A stretch of DNA of 64,000 nucleotides from Pseudomonas persica (GTDB lineage Bacteria; Pseudomonadota; Gammaproteobacteria; Pseudomonadales; Pseudomonadaceae). Each line of letters begins with the position of its first letter. The stretch's first letter is position 1. A program made the position numbers and the translations under genes. The stretch is from assembly GCF_900291015.1 (NCBI RefSeq), contig NZ_OLKL01000031.1, forward strand, positions 631 through 64,630. Direction: 5' to 3'. Shown one piece after another: positions 41,801 to 52,000 of the stretch. The notes under the pieces are model-generated. The model did no database searches and was not told the origin of the DNA. It was given only the letters and a program-made list of their open reading frames with translations.

Positions 41801-44800
41801 ACGAGGTCGAGGCACTGCTGGCGGAAATCTGGAAGGAAGTGCTGAAGCTGGACCGCGTCGGCGTGCAGGACAACTTCTTCACCCTGGGCGGTGACTCGAT
41901 CCTCAATCTGCAGATTATTGCCCGGGCCAACCAGCAAGGGCTCAAGCTCACGCCACGGCAGTTGTTCGAAAACCGCACAATCGCCGACATCGCCCGAGTG
42001 CTGGGTGCCGACGCCAGCCATGCCGTGGCCCAGAACCTGGCCGAGGGGTATGAGTTGCCCCTGGGGGCAGGCCAGCTGGCGCGCCTGGAACAAGGCCCGC
42101 TGGACGCCACCTGGCGTTGCGTGGCACTGAGCCAACCCATCGATAGCGACTTGCTGAGCCAGGCGATCAGCGCCTTGCAACAGCACCACCAGGCCCTGCG
42201 CCTGGCGCTGCACGTTTCGCCGGATGGCAAGTGGCAGCAGCGCGTCATGGTCGCGGCCAAGGTCCCGGTCGTAAACCGTCAGCGCCTGGATGAGCGCAGC
42301 CAGGCGAGCCTGCAGGCACTGGCCCAGGCCGGGGTCGACACCCTCGACTGGAGTGCCGGGCAAACCCTGCACGCCCAACTGCTGGAGCAAGGCGACAAGC
42401 ACTACCTGTTGCTGGCCGCCCACCCGCTGTGCATAGACGAGGCATCCTGGTCGCTGCTGCTCACCGACCTCAATCTGGCATTGGCGCAGCTGCTGTATCA
42501 CCGGCCGGTACGCCTGAACTACAACGGTGGCGATTTCAGCCAATGGACCCGTCACCAGCAAAACCACGCACAGGGCGATGCGCTGGATGAAGCCTGGGAA
42601 CACTGGCTGCAGTTCGCCGGCATGGACCTGCTGCTACTGCCAGACAGCCAGCAACCGGACCAGGTAACCGAGTACACCCTGCCCGCCGACACCTCGAGCG
42701 AACTCAAGCGCCTGGGCGAAGCCCTGCAACTGGACTGGAACTGCCTGCTGGCCAGCGCCGTGGCCGAGCAATGCCGCGAGCAGTGCGGCCCTGGCCTGAT
42801 CGCCCTGACCCTGCATGGCGCCCGCCCGGCCGCAGATCGCCTGCCGGTCAGCGCGCCAATCACCACGGCCGACCTCGACCCGGCACGCATCATCGGCGCC
42901 CTGGAACTGGCAGTGCCGTTCTATCTGCAGCCGCAAGGCGAGACCCTGCTGCAACGCTTGCAGGCCACCTCGGCACAATTGCACGCCTACCCGCAACACG
43001 GCGCCGACTATGGCGCCCTGCGTTACCTGTCGGACAACACCTACCTGCAGGAGCCCCTGCGCGACCTGCCAACGGCCCCTATCGCCATTCGCTGGATGGG
43101 TGACCGTGATGCCCACCGCGAACAGCGCGCCATTCTGGCCGAGGTCGAAGCGGCCCATCAGCCATCGTCCCAGGCCTGCGCACTGACGCTGGATGCCAGC
43201 TGGCAGGACGGCCGCCTGCTCCTGCGTTGCGCGGGCACGCTGGCGGCCGACTGGGCACCGCAACTGGTGCAGCGCCTGACTGAACTGACCGCCCTGCTCG
43301 CTCAACCTGGACTGCGTCCCGCCAGCGCGGCGTTCCCGCTGTGCCATCGGCAGGCATCGACCTTGGCGGACGAGCCACTGGACTGGCCGAACATCGAAGA
43401 CCTCTACCCGCTGTCGGCCATGCAGCAAGGCATGCTGCTGCACACCCTGCTGCAACCGCACAGCGGCATCTACCTGATGCAGCAACGCTACAGCTGGGAC
43501 GGTGCGTTGCAGCGCCCGGCGATGGAAGCGGCCTGGCAGTTGTTCCTCGACCGCCACCCCATGATGCGCACCGCGTTCTGGTGGCAGAAAGACCACGCAC
43601 CACTGCAATGCGTTTTCCGTAAAACCGACCCGGCGTTCGACTGGCAGGACCTGCGCCACCTCGATGCCGACCAGCAGCGCCAGGCCATGGACCAGGCCCT
43701 CGAAGCGCAACGCCAGCAAGGCTTCGACATGGGCAAGGCGCCCTTGACCCACCTGCGGATCTTCCAGCTCGACGAACGCCGCTTCGCCGTGGTGCGCAGC
43801 TTCCACCATATCCTCACCGATGCCTGGTGCTTCGGCCTGCTGATGGAAGACCTGCTGGCGATCTATCAGGCCATCGTCCGCCAGGAGCCGGTGGCGCGTC
43901 CGCGGTTGCGTTCGTTCCGTGGCTACATGAGCTGGCTGGAACGCCATGACATGGCCGCCGCCCACGCCTTCTGGCAAGCCGATCTGGCAGGCTTCAGCGA
44001 GCCGACGCCATTACACGTGGACAGCGCGCCGGCTCGTGCCGAGCAGGCGCCGGAAGCCGTCGGCGATCAGGATCGCACCCTGAGCGTCGCCCAGACCCAG
44101 CGGTTGCAGCAGCTGTGCCAGCAATTCCAATTGACCCCCAACACCTGGATTCAAGGTGCCTGGGCCTTGCTGCTGTCGCGCTACAGCGGCAACCGCGACG
44201 TGCTGTTCGGTGTCACCGTTGCAGGTCGCCCTACCGACCTCGCAGGGGTCGAGGAGATGGTCGGTATCTTCATCAACAGCCTGCCGCTGCGCATCGATGT
44301 CGACCCAGACGCGGTGGTGGCCGAGTGGCTGCAGGCGCTGATGTCGCACAACGCGCAACTGCGCGAACACGAAAGCGCATCGCTGGTGGATATCCAGCGT
44401 TGCAGCGGCGTGCCTCGCGGCCAGCAGCTGTTCGACAGCCTGGTGGTGTTCGAAAACGCCCCGCTGGATATCAGCAGCGTGCAACTGGACAACTTCAGCA
44501 TCGATATCTATGAAGACCGGGTACACACCAACTTCCCCATGACCGTGGTGCTGTACCCCGGCGATCGCCTGGGCATTCGCCTGTCCTACGACAGCCAGCG
44601 TTTTACCACCGATACCGTGCAGCGCATGCTCGGGCACCTGGTGCAACTGCTGACCAGCATGCTCGACGAGCCCCAGGCGACACTGGGCAGCCTGCACATG
44701 CTGCCTGAGCCTGAACGCCAGCAGTTGCAGGTGGAGTACAACCGCAGTGCCGTCGATTTCCCGCTGGAGCGTGGCTATGCCGCTCTGTTCGCCGAACAGG

Positions 44801-47800
44801 TGCGCAGCCATGCGCAACACATCGCCGCCGTCTGCCAGGGCGAGTCACTGACCTACGCCGAACTGGACCGTCGCGCCAACGGCATCGCCCACGCACTGCA
44901 AGCGGCCGGGGTCGGCCCGGAGACGTTGGTCGCGCTGTTCGCCGAACGCGGGCTGGCGTTGCTGACCATGATGATTGCCACGCTCAAGGCCGGGGCCGCG
45001 TTCCAGGCACTGGACATCCAGCAGCCACCGGCGCGCCTGGCGGAGCTGCTGGCGCTGGGCGAGGCGCCGGTGTTGCTGGTTGATGGCAGTGCCACGGCAG
45101 CCTTGGACAAGGTCCTGCCGCAGATGGGCAAACAGCCCACCTGCCTGATCGCCGAGTCGCTCTGGCAAGGTGCCGAGCCGCCCGCTGTCAACTACGTCCA
45201 CAACCCGGATCAGTTGGCCTATGTCATCTTCACCTCGGGCTCCACCGGCAAGCCGAAAGGCGTGATGGTCGAACAGCGCGGGATGCTCAACAACATGTTC
45301 GGCAAGGTCCCGGCCCTGGGGCTGGGTGAGCATGACCACATCGCCCAGACCGCTTCCGCCGCTTTCGATATCTGCGTGTGGCAATTCCTTGCCGCGCCGC
45401 TGTTCGGCGCCGCCGTGCATATCCTGCCGGACGCCCAGGCCCACGACCCGCTAGCCCTGCTCGATGCCGTGCAGGAGCATGGCCTGACCCTGCTGGAAAC
45501 CGTGCCGGCGTTGATTCGTGGCATGCTTCAGGAATGCCAGGCCCAACACAGTCTGGCCAGCCTGCGTTGGTTGTTGCCTACCGGTGAAGCGCTGCCTCCG
45601 GCCTTGGCGCGGGACTGGTGTGCACGCTTCCCGAACATCCCGATGATGAATGCCTACGGCCCGGCCGAATGTTCGGACGACGTGGCCTTCCACGCCATCA
45701 CCCGGTCGCCGGACGCCGATTGCCTGCACATGCCGATCGGCCGGCCTACCGCCAACAACCAGATGTTTGTCCTCGATGCCGAACTGCGCTTGGTGCCAAT
45801 CGGCGTTCCCGGCGAACTGTGCATCGGTGGCGTGGGCGTCGGTCGCGGTTACCTGCGCGACCCGCAGCGTACCCGCGAAGCCTTTGTCGAGCACCCGTTC
45901 GAACCGGGCGCACACCTGTACCGCAGCGGTGACATCGGCCGGATGCGCGCCGACGGTGTGTTCGAATACCTCGGCCGTCGCGATCAGCAGGTCAAGATTC
46001 GGGGTTTCCGCATCGAACTGGGCGAAATCGAAAACCGCCTGATGCAGCACCCTGCAGTCAGCAGCGCGGCAGTCCTTGCGCTGCCAGATGCCCGTGGCGC
46101 CCTGCAACTGGTGGCCTGGTACGTGCTCGAGAGCACCGCCGACTTTGCCAGCGAGTCGGCACAGCAGGTGCTCAGCGCCTACCTTGGCAAGCAACTGGCG
46201 GCCTACATGGTACCGGCCCGCTGGCTGAACCTGGCGCAATTGCCGCTCAACGCCAACGGCAAGGTCGACCGTCGTGCGCTCGCGGCCCTGGATCTGCCGT
46301 TGGCCGAGCAGGGTCAGGAACAGCATGTGGCGCCACGCACGGAAACCGAAAAAGTTCTGGCCGAACTCTGGCAGGACATCCTGGGCGTTGACAGCGTCGG
46401 CGTGCACGACGACTTCTTCGCCATCGGCGGCCACTCGCTGCTGGCTACCCAGGTGCTGTCGCGCATTCGCCGTCGACTCCAGGTCAACCTGCCACTGCGC
46501 ATCCTGTTCGAGGGCGGCACGCTGGAACAATTGGCCCAGGCGGTGGATCGCCAGCGCGATGCACAAACCGGGCTCGACTGCGACAACGGCAGCGAGCACG
46601 AAATTGTCCCGGTTTCGCGCGACCAGTCGCTGCCGCTGTCCTTCGCCCAGCAACGGTTGTGGTTCCTCGACCGCTTCGAAGGCCCGAGCGCTGCCTATAA
46701 CATGGGTTCGGTGGTGCGCCTGCGCGGTGCACTGGACATCGGCGCCCTGCAGGCGGCCTTGCAATCGCTGCTGGAGCGCCATGAGTCTCTGCGCACCGCC
46801 TTCCAGCTCAAGGGCGATCAGCCTTGCCAGATCATCAGCCCGGCGCCGACCGTCGAGCTGACACCGACAGACCTGAGCGCACTCGCCGACCAGGAGCAGA
46901 TGCAGACCCTGCAACGCCTGATCGACGAACAGGCCGCGCGTCCGTTCGACCTGCAGCAAGCGCCGATGCTGCGTGCCAGCCTGCTGCACCTGGGCAAGGA
47001 TGACCACGTCCTGCAAGTAGTGCTGCACCACATCGCCACCGACGCCTGGTCGATGGGCATCCTGATGCAGGAGCTGATCACCGGCTATCAGGCCTGCACC
47101 CAAGGTGCCACGCCAGCCTTCGCGCCGCTGCCGATCCAGTACGCCGACTATGCCCACTGGCAACGCAGCGAACCGCAACAGCGCCTGCTGGCACGGGCCA
47201 TAGACTACTGGCGGCGCCAGCTCGACGGCGCACCGACCCTGATCCCGCTGCCGCTGGACTACCCGCGCCCGGCTCGCCCGAACTACCAGGGTGCATCCTT
47301 GCAACAGCGCTTCACACCTGCCCAGACCCAGGTGCTCAAGGCGTATGCCCAGGAGCAGAAGGCGACGCTGTTCATGGTCCTGCTCAATGCCTTCAACAGC
47401 CTGATGCAGCGCGCCACCGGCGCCCACGACTTCATCGTCGGCACCGACCTGGCCAACCGTGAGCACCCGGCGCTGGAAAAGCTGATCGGCTTCTTCGTCA
47501 ACGTGTTGCCAATCCGCGCGCGGGTCACCGAGGGCGAGTCGTTCGGCGCCCGCCTGCAACGGCTGCGTGACGATTGCCTGTCAGCCTTCCAGCACCAGCA
47601 AGTGCCATTCGACAAACTGGTGGAAGCCTTGCAACCGCCGCGCACGGCGGGGGTCAATCCACTGGTGCAGGTGCTGTTCGTGATGCAGAACACACCGGGG
47701 ACCAACGCCAGCCTGCCGGGCCTGGAAATTGAAGAGCATCTGTTGCCGGGGCATCAGAGCAGCAAGTTCGACCTCGCGGTGTTCGTCGAGGAAGACGACG

Positions 47801-49092
47801 AACAAGGCTTGAACGTGCGCTGGGTCTACCGCACCAGCGTGCTCGGCGCACCCACCGTCAACTGCCTGGAACAAGGCTTCGAAAATCTGCTGGAGCGAAT
47901 CGTGACTGCACCTGAACAAGCCCTGGAAGACTGGTCGTGGCGCCTCGAAGGCAACCCAGCCGCGCCAGCACCTGCCCAACCGCAGCCACCAGCGGACGAT
48001 GCCGCGACGCGCAGCGCCCGCAAGCTTTCGAAGATGAGCAAGCTGAAGCAAACCCGCGCCAGTGGCGTGAGCCAGTTGCCCCACCAACAGGTGCGCACCC
48101 GCTCGCTGATCGACGGCCAGGCCCTGCCGCTGGTGATCGAACCGCTGCTGGGCGACCTCGACCCCGTACATTGGGCGCTGCAAGCCCGGCCATGGATCAA
48201 CGAGCAACTGCGCACCCACGGTGGCCTGCTGCTGCGCGGCTTCAACCTGCCCGATGCCACTGCGTTCGAACAGTTTGCCCAGGCCATCGAGCCTGACCTG
48301 TACGGAACCTACGGTGACCTGCCGAAAAACACCTCCGGCAAGAACATCTATCATTCGACTCCCTACCCGGAGCAGCACATGATTCTGTTCCACAACGAAA
48401 GCTCGCACCTGCCGCAATGGCCACGCAAGCAGTGGTTCTTCTGCGAAATCCCCGCACCACACGGCGGCTGCACCCCGATCGTCGATTGCCGTCAGGTGCT
48501 GGCGCGCCTGCCCGAAGACCTCGTCACCCGCCTCAAGGCCAAGGGCCTGCTGTATGTGCGGCACTTCACCGATAAGCTGGATGTGCGCTGGCAGGACTTC
48601 TTCAAGACCGAGGAGCGCGCCGAGGTAGAACGTCAGTGCCGCGAAACCGGCATGCAATGGCAATGGCTGGATGCAGACAACCTGCGCATCGCACAGCACT
48701 GCCCAGCCATCGTCGCGCATCCGGATACCGGTGAGTTGACGTTCTTCAATCAGGTGCAACTGCATCACTCGGCGTGCCTGGAGCCCGAGGTGCGCAGCAA
48801 CCTGATCAACCTGTTCGGCCTGGGCAACCTGCCACGCAACGTCTACTACGGCGACGGCAGCGTGATCGAAGACGAGGTGATGGAGACGATCGGCGCCGCC
48901 TACGAGGACTGTGCCGTGCGGTTTGCCTGGCAGAAAGGCGACATGGTGATGCTCGACAACATGCTGGTGGCCCACGCCCGCGACCCTTTCGAAGGCGAAC
49001 GTAAAATCTGTGTCGCCATGGGCCAGATGATGAATCGTGAACAGCTCGATGCCAGCCAGGCCAAGCTCCAAGACCCAGAGGTGCAGGCATGA
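38878..49092 (+). CDS. NRPS 3: C-A(Asp)-T-degenerate E-like-C-A(Dab-like)-T-C-TauD hydroxylase
   Basis: A 3404-residue NRPS with an unusual end. Module 1: C (HHILMDG ~139), A with AADLGHT in place of the usual FDxS and code D-L-T-K-V-G-H-V (Asp), T Ser ~1007. An epimerization-like domain follows whose motif is HPLCIDEASW (~1182): the catalytic second His is Pro, so it should not epimerize and may be a hydroxylase interface domain. Module 2: C (HHILTDA ~1643), A code D-I-W-E-L-T-A-D, T Ser ~2520. A third C (HHIATDA ~2717) has no A domain after it. The last ~330 residues are a SyrP-like hydroxylase with H3172-x-E3174 and H3366 (VAHARDPFEGER). The ATGA overlap with the next gene implies translational coupling. 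A 101-base gap precedes the gene. Confidence 0.94.
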   Translation: MNNIEDIYSLSPTQHGLLFHSVVEPESRVYYQQLSLEIQGPLNLTAFRSAWQALMQRHAVMRSAFLWEDLDDAYQVVQQEVELPLSLLDWRERADQQAALEQLALEQRAEPLELNDAPLMRVSLVRLAEQRWHLSWTFHHILMDGWSVGIAIQEWLALYYEQALGRAANLPATRPYRDYIAWLAEQDMDATEHFWRDQLHDLNEPTPLPDFAVRLAPPSGAPFAERESLLAACETEQLSSFARRHDLTINTLIQGAWALLLGLHAGRDDVVYGVTVAGRPETLAAVESTVGLFINTLPLRVQWADSPVLVDWLQHLQQANSDLRHHAYLPIGKLKSMSKIAAERALFDSILVFENFPVTDALNQDADGLSFIAPSNDHQVDGITHTQGRNHFPLSLIVVPGERLNYLFSYDRKRFSDAEVATLSAQLRSILLAMTAQPQCRVGELDWLSAEERQQLLANGSGTTLSVPDQCLHQHFERQVAAYPEQLAVQDRQVALSYRELDQRANRLSHYLRSQGVGADSLVALALERSADFVIALLATLKAGAAYLPLDLKQPVGRLADVLVDSRAALVIGAAPSDQLARLAEHTPALWLTQAAQAIATQADTTPDLAHSLDAAAYVIYTSGSTGTPKGVVVEHRAIVDYVTAVQSVLNPPEAARYGLLSSVAADLGHTQLFGALCTGGSLLLVDDDSGFSPLALAELFSQHPIDVLKITPSHLGGLLQALPDASLLPKALLVFGGDALSPALLEKVNGLAPDLKVFNHYGPSEATVGAIATELPMGLRSIALGRPLPNRQLRVVDVNGQPVATGVSGELLINGALARGYLHRPDLTDERFLVDAQQHRWYRTGDRVRWLVDGQLAFLGRVDSQVKIRGYRLELGEVEAQIKRLSPLIEQALVRAVELDGGLRLVAWLVASQSLSPAKLRDDLAMRVPDYMVPAHFITLDELPLNRNGKVDAARLPIPQKPSDDSASHIAPRNEVEALLAEIWKEVLKLDRVGVQDNFFTLGGDSILNLQIIARANQQGLKLTPRQLFENRTIADIARVLGADASHAVAQNLAEGYELPLGAGQLARLEQGPLDATWRCVALSQPIDSDLLSQAISALQQHHQALRLALHVSPDGKWQQRVMVAAKVPVVNRQRLDERSQASLQALAQAGVDTLDWSAGQTLHAQLLEQGDKHYLLLAAHPLCIDEASWSLLLTDLNLALAQLLYHRPVRLNYNGGDFSQWTRHQQNHAQGDALDEAWEHWLQFAGMDLLLLPDSQQPDQVTEYTLPADTSSELKRLGEALQLDWNCLLASAVAEQCREQCGPGLIALTLHGARPAADRLPVSAPITTADLDPARIIGALELAVPFYLQPQGETLLQRLQATSAQLHAYPQHGADYGALRYLSDNTYLQEPLRDLPTAPIAIRWMGDRDAHREQRAILAEVEAAHQPSSQACALTLDASWQDGRLLLRCAGTLAADWAPQLVQRLTELTALLAQPGLRPASAAFPLCHRQASTLADEPLDWPNIEDLYPLSAMQQGMLLHTLLQPHSGIYLMQQRYSWDGALQRPAMEAAWQLFLDRHPMMRTAFWWQKDHAPLQCVFRKTDPAFDWQDLRHLDADQQRQAMDQALEAQRQQGFDMGKAPLTHLRIFQLDERRFAVVRSFHHILTDAWCFGLLMEDLLAIYQAIVRQEPVARPRLRSFRGYMSWLERHDMAAAHAFWQADLAGFSEPTPLHVDSAPARAEQAPEAVGDQDRTLSVAQTQRLQQLCQQFQLTPNTWIQGAWALLLSRYSGNRDVLFGVTVAGRPTDLAGVEEMVGIFINSLPLRIDVDPDAVVAEWLQALMSHNAQLREHESASLVDIQRCSGVPRGQQLFDSLVVFENAPLDISSVQLDNFSIDIYEDRVHTNFPMTVVLYPGDRLGIRLSYDSQRFTTDTVQRMLGHLVQLLTSMLDEPQATLGSLHMLPEPERQQLQVEYNRSAVDFPLERGYAALFAEQVRSHAQHIAAVCQGESLTYAELDRRANGIAHALQAAGVGPETLVALFAERGLALLTMMIATLKAGAAFQALDIQQPPARLAELLALGEAPVLLVDGSATAALDKVLPQMGKQPTCLIAESLWQGAEPPAVNYVHNPDQLAYVIFTSGSTGKPKGVMVEQRGMLNNMFGKVPALGLGEHDHIAQTASAAFDICVWQFLAAPLFGAAVHILPDAQAHDPLALLDAVQEHGLTLLETVPALIRGMLQECQAQHSLASLRWLLPTGEALPPALARDWCARFPNIPMMNAYGPAECSDDVAFHAITRSPDADCLHMPIGRPTANNQMFVLDAELRLVPIGVPGELCIGGVGVGRGYLRDPQRTREAFVEHPFEPGAHLYRSGDIGRMRADGVFEYLGRRDQQVKIRGFRIELGEIENRLMQHPAVSSAAVLALPDARGALQLVAWYVLESTADFASESAQQVLSAYLGKQLAAYMVPARWLNLAQLPLNANGKVDRRALAALDLPLAEQGQEQHVAPRTETEKVLAELWQDILGVDSVGVHDDFFAIGGHSLLATQVLSRIRRRLQVNLPLRILFEGGTLEQLAQAVDRQRDAQTGLDCDNGSEHEIVPVSRDQSLPLSFAQQRLWFLDRFEGPSAAYNMGSVVRLRGALDIGALQAALQSLLERHESLRTAFQLKGDQPCQIISPAPTVELTPTDLSALADQEQMQTLQRLIDEQAARPFDLQQAPMLRASLLHLGKDDHVLQVVLHHIATDAWSMGILMQELITGYQACTQGATPAFAPLPIQYADYAHWQRSEPQQRLLARAIDYWRRQLDGAPTLIPLPLDYPRPARPNYQGASLQQRFTPAQTQVLKAYAQEQKATLFMVLLNAFNSLMQRATGAHDFIVGTDLANREHPALEKLIGFFVNVLPIRARVTEGESFGARLQRLRDDCLSAFQHQQVPFDKLVEALQPPRTAGVNPLVQVLFVMQNTPGTNASLPGLEIEEHLLPGHQSSKFDLAVFVEEDDEQGLNVRWVYRTSVLGAPTVNCLEQGFENLLERIVTAPEQALEDWSWRLEGNPAAPAPAQPQPPADDAATRSARKLSKMSKLKQTRASGVSQLPHQQVRTRSLIDGQALPLVIEPLLGDLDPVHWALQARPWINEQLRTHGGLLLRGFNLPDATAFEQFAQAIEPDLYGTYGDLPKNTSGKNIYHSTPYPEQHMILFHNESSHLPQWPRKQWFFCEIPAPHGGCTPIVDCRQVLARLPEDLVTRLKAKGLLYVRHFTDKLDVRWQDFFKTEERAEVERQCRETGMQWQWLDADNLRIAQHCPAIVAHPDTGELTFFNQVQLHHSACLEPEVRSNLINLFGLGNLPRNVYYGDGSVIEDEVMETIGAAYEDCAVRFAWQKGDMVMLDNMLVAHARDPFEGERKICVAMGQMMNREQLDASQAKLQDPEVQA

Positions 49093-52000
49093 CCGCCTTC
49101 GAACATCGTGAAGAAGCCTTTGCCCTTTCGCCGCAGCAGCGCAGCCAGTGGTTGGCCGGGTTGCCTGCGGCACACCTGGTGCTGGAAGTGGCCGGCGAAC
49201 TGGAGTTGGCCCGCTTGCAGGAGCGGCTGGCCGCCTTGAGCGCGGCCCACGAGGCCTTGCGCCTGCGGGCACGGCCCGAGCCGGGCTTGCAGGTACCGTT
49301 GCAGGTGGTGGATGCCACTGCACCAGACGCCATCGGCGTGGAGGTGCAACCCCTGGCGAACGACCTGTACCGGGTGACCCTGCACCTGCCGGCGCTGGCC
49401 GCCGATCGTGGCACGCTGCTGCGCCTGGCCGAAGCACTGGGGTCGGCGTCCGCGCCAGTGCCCGATGACGAGGCCATGACCTATATCCAGTACAGCGCCT
49501 GGCTGCAAGACATGCAGGGCGAAGAGGACGCCGAGCAGGGCCGCCAGTTCTGGGCAAGCAAGGCACTGGACGAACAGGCCAGCGGTGAGCTGCTTTATCG
49601 CCAGGTATCGATCGACCAGGCCGACGGGCCGCTGACCACTCGTTTCACGGCCAGCACGCTTTTGTGCATGACGCTGGACAATTTTTGCCAGCGTCACGAT
49701 GCAACCCCCGAGCAGGTGTTGATGACCGGTTGGGGTGTGCTGCTGCAGCGCCTGAGCACAGGCGACACATCGGCCCTGACGCTGAACTGGGTGCATGATT
49801 GCCGCGACGACTACGAGGAACTTGCCGATTGCTGGGGCCTGTTCGCCAAGGCTCTGCCCCTGCGCTTCGAACCGGCGAGCGACAGTCACTTTACCCGGAC
49901 GCTGGCGGATCTGCAGGCTGGTTGCGAGCATGCCACCGAATGGCAGGAATACTGCGGCGCGGGCGAGGCGTCCCGGTATGGCTTCCAGTGGAGCACAGGC
50001 TTCGACCAGCGCTTCAACACATTGGGTAGCGACACCTCGACCTTCAAGGTGCTGGACGTTCAGGCCATACCAGCGGGGATCGAACTGCTGCTGGTGGTAG
50101 ACGCCATCAATGGTGGCTATCAACTGAGCCTGTGCCATCTGCCTGGTTACTACAGTGAAGAGGCGGCGCAGGTCCTGCTGGAGCAGTTGCAGTCGTTGCT
50201 GATCGACGCGCTGGGCAATCCTGGCAAGCCATTGGCCGAACTGTCGCTGCATTCTGCGACGTTCACCACCGCTCTTGCCGAGCTACACCGCCCGGTTGAG
50301 GTGCAGACCTTTGTCAGCGTACCGACGGGCTTCAGCCTGTGTGCCAGGCAGTTCCAGGATCACTTGGCCCTGCGCGACCGACACCTGCACATGAGCTATG
50401 CCGAACTGGACGCCTGCAGCAACCAGCTGGCGCATTACCTGCGGGCCCGGGGCGTGGGTCGCGAAGACCGGGTGGCGTTGTACCTGGAGCGTTCGGCCTG
50501 GATGGTGCTGGCCATGCTTGCCGTGCACAAATGCGGAGCGGCATTCGTCCCACTGGATGTGCAGCAGCCGGCGCAACGTTCCCTGACGATCCTGCAACAG
50601 GCGCAACCGGCGTTTGTGCTCTGCGGCTCGGCCGGCAACGCCCCGGCCTTGCCTTCGGTCGACAGCCTGGACCTGCGCGATACAACCTGCTGGCAGCAGC
50701 AGCCGATGACAGCGCTGGACATCGATGTACAACCGCAGGACGCCGCCTACGTGCTGTTCACTTCCGGCAGCACTGGCACGCCGAAGAGTGTGATCGTCGA
50801 GCATGGCCAACTTGCCAGTTACATCGCCAGCGTGTCCAGTCGCCTGGCTCTGCAACCGGGCGAGCGTAGCGCCGTGGTCACCGCGCTGGCGGCGGACCTG
50901 GGCTACACCCTGCTGTTCCCGGCCTTGCTCAGCGGCGGCGAACTGCATGTACTGGACAAGGACACCGCGATGAACGCCCAGGCCTGGGCGGACTGGCAGG
51001 CCAGGTACCCCATCGATCACCTGAAAATCGTGCCATCGTTGCTCGATGCCTGGCTGATCCACACCCGCAGCGCGGCCGTCCTGCCACGCAAGCAGTTGAT
51101 TCTCGGCGGCGAAACCTGCTCGCCACGCCTGCTGCAAAGCTTGCGCGAGCTGGCGCCGGCGCTGGCGATCTTCAACCACTACGGGCCGACGGAGACCACG
51201 GTCGGGGTGGCGATGCATCGCCTCGATCCGGCCTGCGATTACCGCCGCCTGCCCCTGAACGATCGGCTCGACGGCATGCGCCTGTATCTGCTCGATGAAC
51301 AGCAGGAGGTGGTCGCGCCCGGCATCAACGCCGAGCTCTACATCGCTGGCCCGCAAGTGGCGCGGGGGTATCTGGATGCACAGCAGAGCAGCGAGCGTTT
51401 CATCCTGCGCGCGGGTGAGCGCCTGTATCGCACTGGCGACATGGCGCGTTACCGGTATGACGGCAGCCTGGAAATCAGCGGCCGCGCCGACCGCCAGGTT
51501 AAAATCCGCGGTTTCCGCGTGGAGCTGGACGAGATTCAGGCACAACTGGCGAGCTTGCCCGGCGTGGCCCAGGCAGCAGTGGAATGCCTGGCCAAGGGTG
51601 AACTGGGCCAGCAACTGTTCGCCTTCCTGACCCTGGCACCGGGGCATTCTGTCAGCGTTGCGCAACTGCACGGCCAGGCCCAGGATCGCCTGCCGGATTA
51701 CATGGTCCCCACGCTGCGCATCGTCGAAGCATTGCCGCTGATGGGCAACGGCAAGCTCGATCGCAAGACCTTGCAGCAATGGGCAGACAAGGTGCTCGAC
51801 GCCGTCGGCAGCGCCCTGCCGCGCACACCGCTGGAAGCGCTGCTGGCCGAGGTCTGGGCACAGGTATTGGGCCTTGAGCGGGTCGGCATCGACGATGACT
51901 TCTTCGAACTGGGCGGCCATTCGCTTGCGGCGGTGACACTCGCAAGCCGCTTGCAGACCGCGCTGTCGGCACCGGTGACGGTCAATGCGGTGTTCACCGC

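Noticed and set aside
42050..43370. Active epimerization domain after the Asp module of NRPS 3
   Set aside because: The HHxxxDxxSW motif is HPLCIDEASW, with Pro at the catalytic second His, so activity is unlikely.
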